Part shown: positions 51,754 to 61,367 of the stretch, piece by piece | Position numbering within the stretch: the first letter of the stretch is position 1 | Layout of the letters: each line of letters begins with the position of its first letter | From: Candidatus Thorarchaeota archaeon | Lineage (GTDB): Archaea; Asgardarchaeota; Thorarchaeia; Thorarchaeales; Thorarchaeaceae | Length of the DNA stretch: 64,000 nt | Assembly (NCBI GenBank): GCA_020348985.1 | Contig: CP070761.1 | Location: forward strand, 947,713-1,011,712 | Direction: 5' to 3' | Notes under the pieces: generated by a model | Told to the model about the DNA's origin: nothing | What the model saw: the letters and a program-made list of their open reading frames with translations, nothing else | Database searches by the model: none | Made by a program: the position numbers and the translations under genes

Positions 51754-52818
51754 TCATGTTCCACGCATTCCTGCACCAGGAGACATCGTGATTTCGCCAA
51801 CGATGTTAGTATGAATTATCTCTGCAATCTCGGAAAGATCATCGGTCTGCCCTAAAGACCACATCAGTTTGACAAATGCGGCCTCGGAAGTCATGTCATA
51901 AGCACTCAGAGCGCCTACCTTCAGCGCCGCTTTGCCGACTTCATAGAGGGATAGGTCAGCCTGTCCGAATGGACACTGAGTACTCATCAGCACTGTACAG
52001 CCCCGCTCGAGTGCTTCCTTGATAACGCCGCCTAACGCATTCTCTCTTGTAGGTATGTTTCCAGACCCAAATCCTTCGATGACTATACCGTGATAACCGA
52101 GGTCTACTATCTTCGTGATCACACTCGGTTTCATTCCGGGAAACACCTTGAGCAGAAATACCTCTTCATCAAGATGCATCTTGAACTTGGGTTTGGGGCT
52201 AGTTCGTCTCATCCTATTCTCGTACAGGACTATGTCCCGACCTAGCAGCCCTAGTGGAGTTGGGTCGACCGAATCAAAAGCGTCATGTGCCCGCTCCCTG
52301 AGTTTTCGAGCCCGTGTTGCACGATGTATCTCACCATTGAATACAATGCAGGTCTCTCCCAAATCAGCCCATGCAGCAACTCTGATTGCATCGCGTAGGT
52401 TCCGTGGCCCGTCACTCCACGGAACAGATGCAGGTATCTGTGATCCTGTGAAGGCGACCGGCCTGCCAAGTCCTTGTGCCATGAAGCTCACTGCCGCCGC
52501 CGAATAGACCATTGTATCCGTCCCATGCAAGACGACAAAACCATGAATATCACTATCCTCTTTCGTGATTGTCTTGATGGCATCAGCAATCTCTATCCAA
52601 TGGTGTGGTTGAGCATTGGCGGAATCCAATTGGAAAAGATCTCTTGTTACAACTTCGATCTCGCCCATGTCCTTGGGAAGGCCTGAGAGAAGGCCTTCAA
52701 TCGACATTCCCGGACGATACGCACCAATCTCTGAATCATAAACACTGGAAATTGTTCCACCTGTGGTCATGATGCAGATTCTTCTAGAGCCCCCTTCAGC
52801 CAAGAGTGCTACACCCAC
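51754..52818 (-). CDS. ansA: Type I L-asparaginase
   Basis: 354 residues. Hydrolyses L-asparagine to aspartate. Catalytic Thr in TTGGTISS (18-25) and in HGTDTM (97-102). It lacks the extra N-terminal domain of the GatD subunit of tRNA-dependent amidotransferase, which would make it about 440 residues. Start GTG 52818. Upstream on this strand is RNase Z. Confidence 0.87.
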   Translation of the reverse strand: MGVALLAEGGSRRICIMTTGGTISSVYDSEIGAYRPGMSIEGLLSGLPKDMGEIEVVTRDLFQLDSANAQPHHWIEIADAIKTITKEDSDIHGFVVLHGTDTMVYSAAAVSFMAQGLGRPVAFTGSQIPASVPWSDGPRNLRDAIRVAAWADLGETCIVFNGEIHRATRARKLRERAHDAFDSVDPTPLGLLGRDIVLYENRMRRTSPKPKFKMHLDEEVFLLKVFPGMKPSVITKIVDLGYHGIVIEGFGSGNIPTRENALGGVIKEALERGCTVLMSTQCPFGQADLSLYEVGKAALKVGALSAYDMTSEAAFVKLMWSLGQTDDLSEIAEIIHTNIVGEITMSPGAGMRGT

Positions 52819-52847
52819 TTTGTAGGAATTCGGAGTCCATATTGGTG

Positions 52848-53804
52848 TTATGTTGTTTGAGCGTCGGGCATTTCGATTGAATGCGTTCCATCTGATGACA
52901 GAGTTATTCGCATTAAGTCTCTTGCCAGCATCACATCGGGGAAAACTTTGCGAGCTTCGTCAATGATTGCTGTACCATCCCCATAACGCGGACTGTAGTG
53001 TGTAAGTGCGAGGAGCTTGACTTTACAGTCTCGAGCGATTTCTGCGGCGGCTTTTGCTGTCATGTGACCCCTCTCTTCGGCGAGATCAGCGTTGTCAGAA
53101 GTATACATAGCTTCACAAATGAGAAGGTCAGCCTCCTTGGAGGCTTCCAAAAGTGCATCACATGGTCTCGTATCGCCAGAGTACACAACTGAGAGCGGCG
53201 GAGGCTGGGGCCCGGTTACATCTTCAGGATTTACTGCTCTTCCGTTGTCGAGCACAACGGATTCACCCGCGGCCAGTTTTCTCCATATGCTCCCTTTGGG
53301 TATGTCAAGTTCTATAGCTCGTTCAGGCAGGAACGGTCCAGTTGGTTTCTGATAGACTACTTTGTATCCAAGCGCATGTCCTCGATGGTCTACCTCAAAA
53401 GCTGTTACTCTGACGTTTTCAATCTCCGAAACTGTTCCTGGTTCAACTGCATATACAGTAGTATCGAAAGTTGTGCCCAAGTTGATTGAGTCCTGGGCCA
53501 TTCTCACATATTCAATGAGCTCTGAAGGTCCATAGACTGACAAAGGCTTCGTTCTTCCCAGAAGAGAGAACCTGAGAAGTAGGCCCCCTAGTCCCAAAAG
53601 ATGATCTGGATGACGGTGTGTGATATAAATCGCCATTCTCTTGTTTGTGCCAAGTTTTGCCCGCTCAAACTGTCTTTGGACATCCTCACCTGCATCAAAC
53701 ATCAGGTTCCATCCTTGATACTTGATGACTATCGAAGGGTGATTGCGTCCAGTTGTGGGCATGCTTCCACCTGTGCCTAGGAAGACGGCCTCCAATCGTG
53801 ACAT
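52848..53804 (-). CDS. rnz: Ribonuclease Z
   Basis: 318 residues. Cuts the 3' trailer of pre-tRNA. The metallo-beta-lactamase metal motif is THRHPDH (62-68), and further ligands are in HRGHALGYK, VVYSGDTRPCD and LTHYSPRY. The length is the short RNase Z form, as in archaea. A tRNA with encoded CCA in this window is a possible substrate, though CCA can inhibit cleavage in some systems. Confidence 0.93.
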   Translation of the reverse strand: MSRLEAVFLGTGGSMPTTGRNHPSIVIKYQGWNLMFDAGEDVQRQFERAKLGTNKRMAIYITHRHPDHLLGLGGLLLRFSLLGRTKPLSVYGPSELIEYVRMAQDSINLGTTFDTTVYAVEPGTVSEIENVRVTAFEVDHRGHALGYKVVYQKPTGPFLPERAIELDIPKGSIWRKLAAGESVVLDNGRAVNPEDVTGPQPPPLSVVYSGDTRPCDALLEASKEADLLICEAMYTSDNADLAEERGHMTAKAAAEIARDCKVKLLALTHYSPRYGDGTAIIDEARKVFPDVMLARDLMRITLSSDGTHSIEMPDAQTT

Positions 53805-53865
53805 ACTATGATACCAGAACCAGAAATCCCGGAAGAGTCAGATAATGATTTTGCTTCTTGTGTCA

Positions 53866-55254
53866 TTATGCAAGGTCTATTGGGATGCCACTACCACTCT
53901 CACATCCTTCACGAGCAGATTCGTACGAACACGTATCGTAGAGCGCTGGATTGTAATCCCAGGTTATTCTGTCTGCCTTAATCCTGCTCCTGCTTCCAGC
54001 AACGACTGGATACGCTGTTACATCATCGGCCAAGCTCTTCTCTTCATTCAGGACATTGATTAGCTGTATTGCCTGTCCTGCAGGTAGTGCTGATAGTAAT
54101 AGGATCTTTTTCTCCCTTCGATTCTCTAGATTCTCGATAAGTGAGACATAAGTCAGTGGCAAGGCACCCCAAGCGGGCATGAAGTCACCTGCAGCTGTCT
54201 CGTCCAAGACAGCAAGAAGTCGATCCCGTAGTACTGGGATATTTACTTGTGCCCTTGGCTGGATGACTTCCTGTATTAGCTTGGATTTCTTTCTAAATGC
54301 AGTGCTCTCCGAAAGCCCTGTTTCTTTGACAATCTCTTGAGCAGTAGCGTCATAGTTGCACAGCAATTCGTCTAGAACCTCCAGTTCTGCTATGGTGAAT
54401 CTCCTCTGTCCTAAACTCGATTGACTTGGGTTGCTTCCAATAATCAGTCCCGAACCACCGGCGCGAAGAAGAAGCCGCCAATGGAACAAATCAACATGCC
54501 ATCTTCCACTTCTTTCATTGTAGTATAGATCATTGAAGCGAGGACGGCCTTTGGACAGCCGCCACGCGGTAACGCTCCTGGCCTCTCCACGAAGTCCTCT
54601 TATGGTGTTCAGAAGCTCCTTCAGGTGATCCCGGGGTACGGTGAGAGTAAGGAATACTATAGCGTGCTTGCCATCCACAAAGAGAACGTTCTCAACATAT
54701 GGACCATAGAGAACTGATCCGGGTGATTCGAAACGGACAAGAATCCTTTCTAGTCCGAGACGTTCAACATCAAGTAGACCAATGGTCCTAAGGACATCCG
54801 CGCTTCGAAGCCTATGAAGAGCCCGCCTTGTCTGAGAATAAGTCAGGCCGACATGCGTGGCCAGCTCACCAAGTCCCGCGCCGGGATTTCCGATTGCTCC
54901 ACTCAGTACTGCATTCTCCTTCTTTGATAGCCGAGAGACGTTAGTTGCCCAGACAGAGTGGACGACACTCATCAAGTCGCGCTGGGTAATGACACTAACC
55001 CCTCCCATCTTGATGACGCCATCCAAGCGCCTTTCTAGGGCCCGATACAGACTCCCCTTGTAAGAAGACGTGATTCTTCGAAGCCTGTCAAAGTCGGGAT
55101 CCCTTTGGAAGAGATCAATGGATTCACCATCCTCCAGAACTCGAATTGCACGTAGGACCGCGTGAGCTGATGAACTGAGCCGCTCGTGGAATCTTTGTCC
55201 GAGATGCAATTCAGCGGGTTCGTCTGCTGACTGCTCGTTGTCATCCGTAACCAT
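53866..55254 (-). CDS. Multi-domain helix-turn-helix regulator
   Basis: 462 residues. A winged-helix segment near 125-165 (KKENAVLSGAIGNPGAGLGELATHVG), a middle domain of about 110 residues resembling Lrp/AsnC-type sensing (RILVRFESPGSVLYGPYVENVLF), and a second helix-turn-helix near 290-335 (FTIAELEVLDELLCNYDATAQEIVKETG). Effector unknown. It lies downstream of a TrmB-like gene with 63 bp between them. Confidence 0.65.
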   Translation of the reverse strand: MVTDDNEQSADEPAELHLGQRFHERLSSSAHAVLRAIRVLEDGESIDLFQRDPDFDRLRRITSSYKGSLYRALERRLDGVIKMGGVSVITQRDLMSVVHSVWATNVSRLSKKENAVLSGAIGNPGAGLGELATHVGLTYSQTRRALHRLRSADVLRTIGLLDVERLGLERILVRFESPGSVLYGPYVENVLFVDGKHAIVFLTLTVPRDHLKELLNTIRGLRGEARSVTAWRLSKGRPRFNDLYYNERSGRWHVDLFHWRLLLRAGGSGLIIGSNPSQSSLGQRRFTIAELEVLDELLCNYDATAQEIVKETGLSESTAFRKKSKLIQEVIQPRAQVNIPVLRDRLLAVLDETAAGDFMPAWGALPLTYVSLIENLENRREKKILLLSALPAGQAIQLINVLNEEKSLADDVTAYPVVAGSRSRIKADRITWDYNPALYDTCSYESAREGCESGSGIPIDLA

Positions 55255-55317
55255 GCGGCGAACCTCTCAGAGAGTTGCGTACACACATGGAGAGGTTACT
55301 TCGATCTCAATAAAAGG

Positions 55318-56100
55318 TCAGAGAGGTTTGGACTCGGTCCAAAGCGACTCAAAATAGCTTGAGCTCATTTCTGCAAATACGGCGTGTGAAGAATACACTC
55401 CAAGAAATGTGGAGTCTTCATCACCGCCAGCTATCATTATCAGTGTTTCACGTCGGTCGATCACTAGCCCGGCTCCAAAGACCCTCTCACGAACTCTAAC
55501 TTCTGTATTCTCTGGAACAAGAGCCTTGACCGTCTTTGGGACGTCCGATGTAAGAATTCTAATCTTGGGGTTCCTCAGATTCAAAAGTCGGTCGATGAGT
55601 CCAGATAAGTCCTCAACATATCCGGTGCCTTCTTCGCTAGTTATATCCAGACTTGGAATAGAGAGCAGAACCTCTTCTCTTGCGTTGTCAAGCATTCCTA
55701 TGGCCTTGGCGACAATGGCAGCTCTTCCATGCAAGAGCCAAACATCACGTGGTTGTTCGTGAAGCTCCTGTTCGAACCTCGGTTGGAGTTCGTCGATAAC
55801 TACCTTGCCTGATTTCTCGATTCTCTCCTCAACATCCAAGCGGACAAGTCTGACTACTTCCGTTGGGGCTTTTGCTACATATCGGGTTGGGCGTCCACGC
55901 TGAATCTGAACAAACCCCTTCTCTTCGAGTCGACCCAGAACATCATAGATACGACTGTAGGGCACCTTGGACATCGCACTGATTTCAGAAGCAGGCAATT
56001 GGCCACCGTCGACGAGAGCAACATAGGCCTGTACTTCATACTCGGTCAGCCCCAGATCCTTCATTGCTTTAAGTGTGGCCTCGCTAATCTTCAAGTCCAT
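55318..56100 (-). CDS. TrmB family transcription regulator
   Basis: 260 residues from ATG 56100 (the frame opens at 56136, overlapping the ITPase gene). The winged helix LGLTEYEVQAYVALVDGGQL, then KVPYSRIYDVLGRLEEKGFV, is a TrmB signature. The C-terminal part is the TrmB effector domain (VWLLHGRAAIVAKAIGML, VLLSIPSLD, LGVYSSHAVFAEMSSSYFESLW). TrmB proteins control sugar uptake in some archaea; here the target is unknown. Confidence 0.83.
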   Translation of the reverse strand: MDLKISEATLKAMKDLGLTEYEVQAYVALVDGGQLPASEISAMSKVPYSRIYDVLGRLEEKGFVQIQRGRPTRYVAKAPTEVVRLVRLDVEERIEKSGKVVIDELQPRFEQELHEQPRDVWLLHGRAAIVAKAIGMLDNAREEVLLSIPSLDITSEEGTGYVEDLSGLIDRLLNLRNPKIRILTSDVPKTVKALVPENTEVRVRERVFGAGLVIDRRETLIMIAGGDEDSTFLGVYSSHAVFAEMSSSYFESLWTESKPL

Positions 56101-56128
56101 ACCCGCCTGCTCTTTCCATTGCTGGGAC

Positions 56129-56701
56129 TTAAGCATTGTCAGACGACTCTTTGAACCACTCTATGAAAGAACGAAAAGCCCTTGATCTATGGGAGATAGA
56201 GACTTTCTGTTCCGTTGACAGCTGTGCATATGTTCTGGAGTGACCTTCAGGGACGAAGATGGGATCATAGCCGAAGCCTCCAGCTCCAACTATGGTCTTA
56301 GCTATGGTTCCTTTCATTTCGCCTGTGAATGTCTTTGAAACACTTCCATCACAAAACGCCACTGCAGTAACGAACCTAGCCCCTCGGTCTTCAGCCCCTT
56401 CTAGTAGCTTCAAGACCCCCTCCAAACCTATGGTTTCAAGGATGAACGCAGGATATGCACGCGGGAATCCATTTAGCGCGTCAATATAGAGGCCAGTGTC
56501 ATCGACGATAACCGGTTTCTGCAACTTCTCGAATGCGTCACGTGAGGCTTCTTCAGCAACAACATTCACCGAATCAGAGCGGATTTCCAGCTTTTCCAGT
56601 GCTGAACTCTCGAATTCTATGTTCGCTTCTCGGAAAAGAGGAGTAATCTCATCTAGCTTGTGTTTGTTTTGTGTAACTAGGACCAGCCTATCCCTTGACA
56701 T
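56129..56701 (-). CDS. XTP/dITP diphosphatase (Ham1 family)
   Basis: 190 residues. Removes non-canonical purine triphosphates. VTQNKHKLDEITPLF, VIVDDTGLYIDALNGFP, GEMKGTI and GFGYDPIFVPEG are the family blocks. ATG 56701 overlaps the end of the LLM oxidoreductase gene by 14 bp; its own end overlaps the open frame of the TrmB gene. Confidence 0.93.
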   Translation of the reverse strand: MSRDRLVLVTQNKHKLDEITPLFREANIEFESSALEKLEIRSDSVNVVAEEASRDAFEKLQKPVIVDDTGLYIDALNGFPRAYPAFILETIGLEGVLKLLEGAEDRGARFVTAVAFCDGSVSKTFTGEMKGTIAKTIVGAGGFGYDPIFVPEGHSRTYAQLSTEQKVSISHRSRAFRSFIEWFKESSDNA

Positions 56702-57812
56702 AGGCTAGGACCTCCTTCATGATTCTAAATGAGTCACGTGTCTTTTCTAAGTCGAACATTCCGGTCGCATTCCAGATGATGATGTGATCAAGACCTGCTT
56801 TTGCATAGTCTTCGAGCTTCTGAATGATAGTCTCGGAATCGCCACTCATGAAGAATTTCCTGGTGATTTGATCCGGAACTTGTTCAATTGCATCCAACAC
56901 AGTTGATCTATCAAAGCGCATAGGTACGTAATCGCGTAGAGCATAGAATTCTTCTCCGAAGGGGTGTTCATGACCAAGACGCTTCCATTCAGAGGAAGGA
57001 TAAAGGAGGGCATAGGCCCTTGCAAGAGGAGTCTGCATCAATCGTTCGCATTCGGATACGTCTTCGTCAAGAATGCACCAATTCCAGAGTGCAGCCGTGA
57101 AATCCCCATGTTTGTCAAGTTTCTTCCTGTGTCCCGCTATCTCTTTGAGCTTCTCACCATATTCCTTTGACGGAAGAAGTGTGGGAATCCAGCCATCACC
57201 AAATTCCGCGGCAATCTCAAGCATCTTTGGTCCGTGAGCGGCAATCCAAATCGGCGGGGGCTTGCCCTCCACCGCGGGACGTAACGACATTACCGCGTTC
57301 TTAAGCTTCCAGAATCGGCCCTCGAAATCGAATTGCTCGTGAGTCTTCCAGATGAGACGGATGATTTCGAGGGCTTCTCTCAGTTTCCCCACCTGCCCTG
57401 AATATTTCATGCCGTAAGGTTCTACGTTCTCAATCTCCCCTGCACCTATCCCGAAGATTGCACGTCCATTCGATATTTGATCTAACGTCAAGAAAGTCTG
57501 CGCAAGCAAGACTGGGTGGCGACGAAGAGGTTCAGTCACAGAAGACACCAGTTTTACTTTCTCAGTAACTACCGCGCAGGCAGACATAATGGCAGACAAC
57601 TCGAAGAAGGTGTGAGGTGATTGTTGGAATAAAGCGAGAGGCGTAATGTCAGGTGTCCAGATACTCTCGGGAACGAAACCGGCGAAGTGATCGGGAAACG
57701 CCATGGAATCGTATCCCAGTGAATCAATGGTCTTAGCGTTCTTCTGGCAGTTTTCCCAAGGCGGAAGGAAAGGTCCAGGTGCCCCTATCTTCATGTCTTT
57801 CAGGTCAGGCAT
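56688..57812 (-). CDS. LLM-class flavin/F420-dependent oxidoreductase
   Basis: 374 residues. A TIM-barrel of the luciferase-like superfamily: YDSMAFPDHF, KVKLVSSVTEPLRRHPVLLAQ, GRAIFGIGAGEIENVEPYGM and PPIWIAAHGPKMLEIAAEFGDGW. The last block and the HPVLLAQ segment are typical of F420 users related to Mer and F420-dependent alcohol dehydrogenase. The substrate cannot be predicted. It begins 60 bp after the AstE-like gene. Confidence 0.85.
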   Translation of the reverse strand: MPDLKDMKIGAPGPFLPPWENCQKNAKTIDSLGYDSMAFPDHFAGFVPESIWTPDITPLALFQQSPHTFFELSAIMSACAVVTEKVKLVSSVTEPLRRHPVLLAQTFLTLDQISNGRAIFGIGAGEIENVEPYGMKYSGQVGKLREALEIIRLIWKTHEQFDFEGRFWKLKNAVMSLRPAVEGKPPPIWIAAHGPKMLEIAAEFGDGWIPTLLPSKEYGEKLKEIAGHRKKLDKHGDFTAALWNWCILDEDVSECERLMQTPLARAYALLYPSSEWKRLGHEHPFGEEFYALRDYVPMRFDRSTVLDAIEQVPDQITRKFFMSGDSETIIQKLEDYAKAGLDHIIIWNATGMFDLEKTRDSFRIMKEVLAYVKG

Positions 57813-57872
57813 AATCTACAGTTCACTCGGACACGAAGTAAAAGGGTGCCGGTCACAGTTTGAACCGAGACT

Positions 57873-58919
57873 CTAGTCACTTTCTTGAGTGAACACGTAT
57901 GCAATGTTTGCTCCTGTCTGCACAGCTTGTAGACTGCCAGCTGTGCCCAAAATGTCACCACAAGGATACGCCCATATGTATCCATCCACAGGAATCTTTG
58001 CTTCTTCCAGAATGTCACCATGAAGGTTGTAGATTTCAGCGAATACTTCACCCTCTTTCAAGAAGTCTCCAGGAGCCCTCACGAATCTAATCAGACCACC
58101 TCTGTTTGCACGTACAACTCCTTGCCACTTGCAGACACCGGGAATGATTGGGAATCCTTCTTGTGGTTCAATCTCACCATCAATCATGTCAAAGGCTTTC
58201 ATGATGTTCAGGACTCCTCTTATCCCAGCACTTGTAGACGGTTCTGATATCCATCGACCATCGATTAACTCAAGCAGAATGGCGGGTTTGCCATGTTTTG
58301 CTGCAAGGTTTACCAGCGTTGGAGGTCCGTCTTCGTTGAATGGTGTGCCGTCCACAATTGTGGTGACACCAAATGCCTTGGCCATTTTCCAAAGGTCATC
58401 TCTCGTCTTTGGATTGCCAGTCAGAATCTTTTGAAAGATGAGCGAATCAGGTCTCGTATTGCAATGAAAGTTGAGAATCATATCAGCCTTAATCCATGCC
58501 TCATTCCACAAAGCATGTGCAAGCCTTTCAGTTGCAGTTCCATCAGGTTTGTCTACAGTGAGTGGACTGGCGCTTCCTCCACCGCCGGGGTCTTGGTTGT
58601 CTATCCATGATAGATATTGGCTATGCATGTATGCCAATGGATTCTCAACAGGAATCCCAATCAGGGCACCTCTGAGAGCCTTCGAGTCCACCTTCTCTCT
58701 CATCACTTTGATGATGACCTCAGCACCCTGAATCTCAGTCCCATGTTGAGTAGAAACCATGAGAACGGTCGGACCGTCCCTAACGCCATTCATGACGAGC
58801 ACGGGGATGTCAATCCTCGTTGAATCGAAGAGCTCAACACCCTTTATGATACCTTTCTGGAGTTCACCTCTCTTCGCGGTTGCTGTACCGACTGTCAGTT
58901 CATTTGGAATCTTGAACAT
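57873..58919 (-). CDS. Succinylglutamate desuccinylase/aspartoacylase family protein
   Basis: 348 residues. A zinc carboxypeptidase-like amidohydrolase: zinc ligands in STQHGTEIQGAE and NFHCN, and substrate-binding R in the NPLAYMHSQYLSWIDNQD region. The C-terminal barrel (VRANRGGLIRFVRAPGDFLKEGE) is typical of the family. It is followed by the LLM gene and preceded by an M20 peptidase; all three may serve acylated amino-acid breakdown. Confidence 0.85.
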   Translation of the reverse strand: MFKIPNELTVGTATAKRGELQKGIIKGVELFDSTRIDIPVLVMNGVRDGPTVLMVSTQHGTEIQGAEVIIKVMREKVDSKALRGALIGIPVENPLAYMHSQYLSWIDNQDPGGGGSASPLTVDKPDGTATERLAHALWNEAWIKADMILNFHCNTRPDSLIFQKILTGNPKTRDDLWKMAKAFGVTTIVDGTPFNEDGPPTLVNLAAKHGKPAILLELIDGRWISEPSTSAGIRGVLNIMKAFDMIDGEIEPQEGFPIIPGVCKWQGVVRANRGGLIRFVRAPGDFLKEGEVFAEIYNLHGDILEEAKIPVDGYIWAYPCGDILGTAGSLQAVQTGANIAYVFTQESD

Positions 58920-58944
58920 CTCCTATGCTAGTGTAGTACTGGAT

Positions 58945-60126
58945 CTAATCGCATTTCTCTGCAAAGCAGACAAGAGCGGCTCTTACACTGTCAAAGTCTT
59001 TCACTGCAAGCCATTCGTCTAGACCATGAAAGGACCCATCTGTGGCAATTGTCCCGTAACATGCTGTGGGAATCCCAACTGATGTGAAGAAGTGACCATC
59101 GTTTCCGCCCAAATCTGCGCTAATCGGCAAATCCGGATCAACTACCTCCTTAACTGCGGCATGGAGAGCTTGAATGAACTTGTCTTCTTTGTCAGAACCC
59201 CAACCGTGAACCTTCATTGTAATCTCCAGAGACGCATCGACACCCGTTTCTTCTTTGGCTTTCTCTAGAAACGATTCGATATCCTTCGCAATATCTTCAG
59301 GATCTTCTTCTGGGATAAGTCTGCAATCAAACGTGATATCTGCCGTCCCTGGTATGACATTCGATTTTGAGCCGGCCTTATAGACAGTCATGGAGAAGCG
59401 GCCCCAGAGATTCTCGTAAGGGCTCCCAGGTGGTGCAGGATACTCTGACGTGACTTTCCGCCGAACGTCAACGTAGTCTAACATACAGTCCAAAAGTGGA
59501 ATGCTGAGATGTATTGCATTTGCGAAAGCAAAGGGATACCCTGCGTGTCCTTGCTGTCCATGAACAGTGATCTTTCCTGCCAAAACACCGCTAGCACCGA
59601 TACTGACGTATTCTGGTCCACTATCAACTACTATGCCGAATTCGCCGCGCACTTTTGGTGGACCATTGATGAGATAGTCTATGCCATAAACGCCACCTAT
59701 CTCTTCATTTGGAGAGAGGAGTAGTTTCAGATTGATCTTGGAAGTGCCCTTCTTCGCCAGTTCCTTGGCCGCGCTCACGGCGGCCACAATATTGCCCTTG
59801 TTGTCAGTGACTCCGCGACCGTAAAGCTTCTCTCCTTCGTCAGTGAGCTTGAATGGTGGTCTAGTCCAACCTTCAGCGTCGCCCGCGGGGACTACATCAT
59901 AGTGCATACATAGCAAGACAGTCTCTTTTGCACCGACGTCCAACGTGGCCACAACATTGGGCTGAGGGATGTCATCATGCTTTGAGTCGAAGATCTCGAC
60001 CTTAAGTCCCGCTTCTTCACAGTACCTTGTAATGACATCCGCGCACTCAGTGTAGTTCTTCTTCTCTTCACTATTGGTGTCCAATTCCACAATCTCTTTC
60101 AAAAACCGCTTGTCCCAATCGTCCAT
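58945..60126 (-). CDS. M20 family metallopeptidase/deacylase
   Basis: 393 residues. ArgE/DapE/CPG2-type dinuclear zinc hydrolase: LLCMHYDVVPAGD, GRGVTDNKGNIVA, LLLSPNEEIGGVYG with the catalytic Glu, and late GNDGHFFTSVGIPT. The lid domain lies between. Substrate could be an N-acyl amino acid or a peptide. Second of the two acylamino-type hydrolases here. Confidence 0.88.
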   Translation of the reverse strand: MDDWDKRFLKEIVELDTNSEEKKNYTECADVITRYCEEAGLKVEIFDSKHDDIPQPNVVATLDVGAKETVLLCMHYDVVPAGDAEGWTRPPFKLTDEGEKLYGRGVTDNKGNIVAAVSAAKELAKKGTSKINLKLLLSPNEEIGGVYGIDYLINGPPKVRGEFGIVVDSGPEYVSIGASGVLAGKITVHGQQGHAGYPFAFANAIHLSIPLLDCMLDYVDVRRKVTSEYPAPPGSPYENLWGRFSMTVYKAGSKSNVIPGTADITFDCRLIPEEDPEDIAKDIESFLEKAKEETGVDASLEITMKVHGWGSDKEDKFIQALHAAVKEVVDPDLPISADLGGNDGHFFTSVGIPTACYGTIATDGSFHGLDEWLAVKDFDSVRAALVCFAEKCD

Positions 60127-60207
60127 GGAGCCTTCTCTCCATCCAGATTAGTCCCACTGGGAGCTATCTCATAGATTAGTCTTATCTTTCAGCGGGAAAG
60201 AGGTGAT

Positions 60208-61014
60208 CTAGATCTGACAAGTCTGGCAGTAGTTCGTCTTGAAACGATTGGCTCTGACTTCCGAAATTCGCCCACCACAGAGAGGACAAACCCCTCCGCC
60301 TTTTCCATGAATCATTAGAAAGTTCCTCTTCTCTGAACTGAACTCTGACAGCTCTCTCTGAGTCATGAGATCAAGGTACTTCGCGAGAACTTTCTTCATT
60401 GATTGATAGAGGGATTCCACTTCTACCTCCGATAGTGTTGACCTTCTCCTAAAAGGATGGATTCCAGCGTACAGCAGTATCTCATCCGCATACGCGTTTC
60501 CGATGCCCTTTACGAAACTCTGATTTCTGAGCACGTTTTTGATTTGCCCTCTGCGTCGCTTGAGCCTCAACGTGAATTCTTTAAGAGTTAGTTCAGAATC
60601 CAGGGGCGAAGGTCCACGTCCCTCAAAACCAGCGACATCTGAAAAGTCGTTTCCTCGTATCAGATAGACACGACTCATTTGCTTTCGGTCTCTGTACCAT
60701 AAGACCGTGGATTCCATTTGAAGAGAGAAGATGTCAGTCTTCCCGGGGGCCCTACCAGCATTATAGACCCAAAAGCGTCCAGCGAGCATAGGATTCACCA
60801 CAATCTTGACCCCACCGCTAAGATTGAACAATAGAAATTTCCCGTCAGCTTTGACTGAATTGAGCTTCTTACCTATGATGCCAGCCTCAAACTCGAGAGC
60901 TTCAATACCATGAATCACTAAATGATTATATACTGCCACATTCTGAATCACTTTGTCCCCGAAGTTCTCTGTCAGGCGGATGGCAATGATTTCAAGCTCA
61001 GGAAGTTCGGGCAT
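60208..61014 (-). CDS. Fpg/Nei family DNA glycosylase
   Basis: 268 residues from ATG 61014, which gives the required PELPELE N-terminus with Pro2 as nucleophile and Glu3. The zinc-less loop motif VKADGKFLLF has the Lys; GIGNAYADEILLYAGIHP is the helix-two-turn-helix; the zinc finger is CPLCGGR ... YCQTCQ. It excises oxidised bases and cuts at AP sites. This family is uncommon in archaea and suggests transfer from bacteria. The in-frame start at 61026 would bury the proline and is not used. Confidence 0.9.
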   Translation of the reverse strand: MPELPELEIIAIRLTENFGDKVIQNVAVYNHLVIHGIEALEFEAGIIGKKLNSVKADGKFLLFNLSGGVKIVVNPMLAGRFWVYNAGRAPGKTDIFSLQMESTVLWYRDRKQMSRVYLIRGNDFSDVAGFEGRGPSPLDSELTLKEFTLRLKRRRGQIKNVLRNQSFVKGIGNAYADEILLYAGIHPFRRRSTLSEVEVESLYQSMKKVLAKYLDLMTQRELSEFSSEKRNFLMIHGKGGGVCPLCGGRISEVRANRFKTNYCQTCQI

Positions 61015-61111
61015 TTGAAACACCATGTGGACTTCGATATTTCTCCAAGCCGTTCAAGGCGAACATTAGTCTTATTTGGTTTCCTTCGAATGTAATAGCT
61101 AGGTAGGACAC

Positions 61112-61303
61112 GTGGTCGATATTTGGATTCCACTAGTTGCGATACTCGTTACTGTGGTTCTGATCTATCTGATGATCCCCCGAAAGAGAATCAGGGGATA
61201 TCACGATCTCCGTGAGAAGTCGTCGTATGAGCTCGAAAGAAGAGTTGAAATCGACCGCGAGATAGACAGAGCCGAGAGAAGGTATGGTTTCAGAAGAGGC
61301 TAG
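61112..61303 (+). CDS. Small single-pass membrane protein
   Basis: 63 residues from GTG 61112. One hydrophobic segment, IWIPLVAILVTVVLIYLMI, followed by a charged helix with many Arg and Glu (SYELERRVEIDREIDRAERR). The helix looks like a short coiled coil facing the cytoplasm. No family is recognised. The gelsolin gene follows 64 bp downstream. Confidence 0.6.
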   Translation: MVDIWIPLVAILVTVVLIYLMIPRKRIRGYHDLREKSSYELERRVEIDREIDRAERRYGFRRG

Positions 61304-61367
61304 AACGGTCAGATGAACACAGTAGGCACACGCTTAACTTAAGTCCGGTTCTAATGAACCGGACTCT

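Noticed and set aside
51754..52818. GatD subunit of Glu-tRNA(Gln) amidotransferase
   Set aside because: The N-terminal GatD-specific domain is missing and no GatE is adjacent; length fits plain asparaginase.
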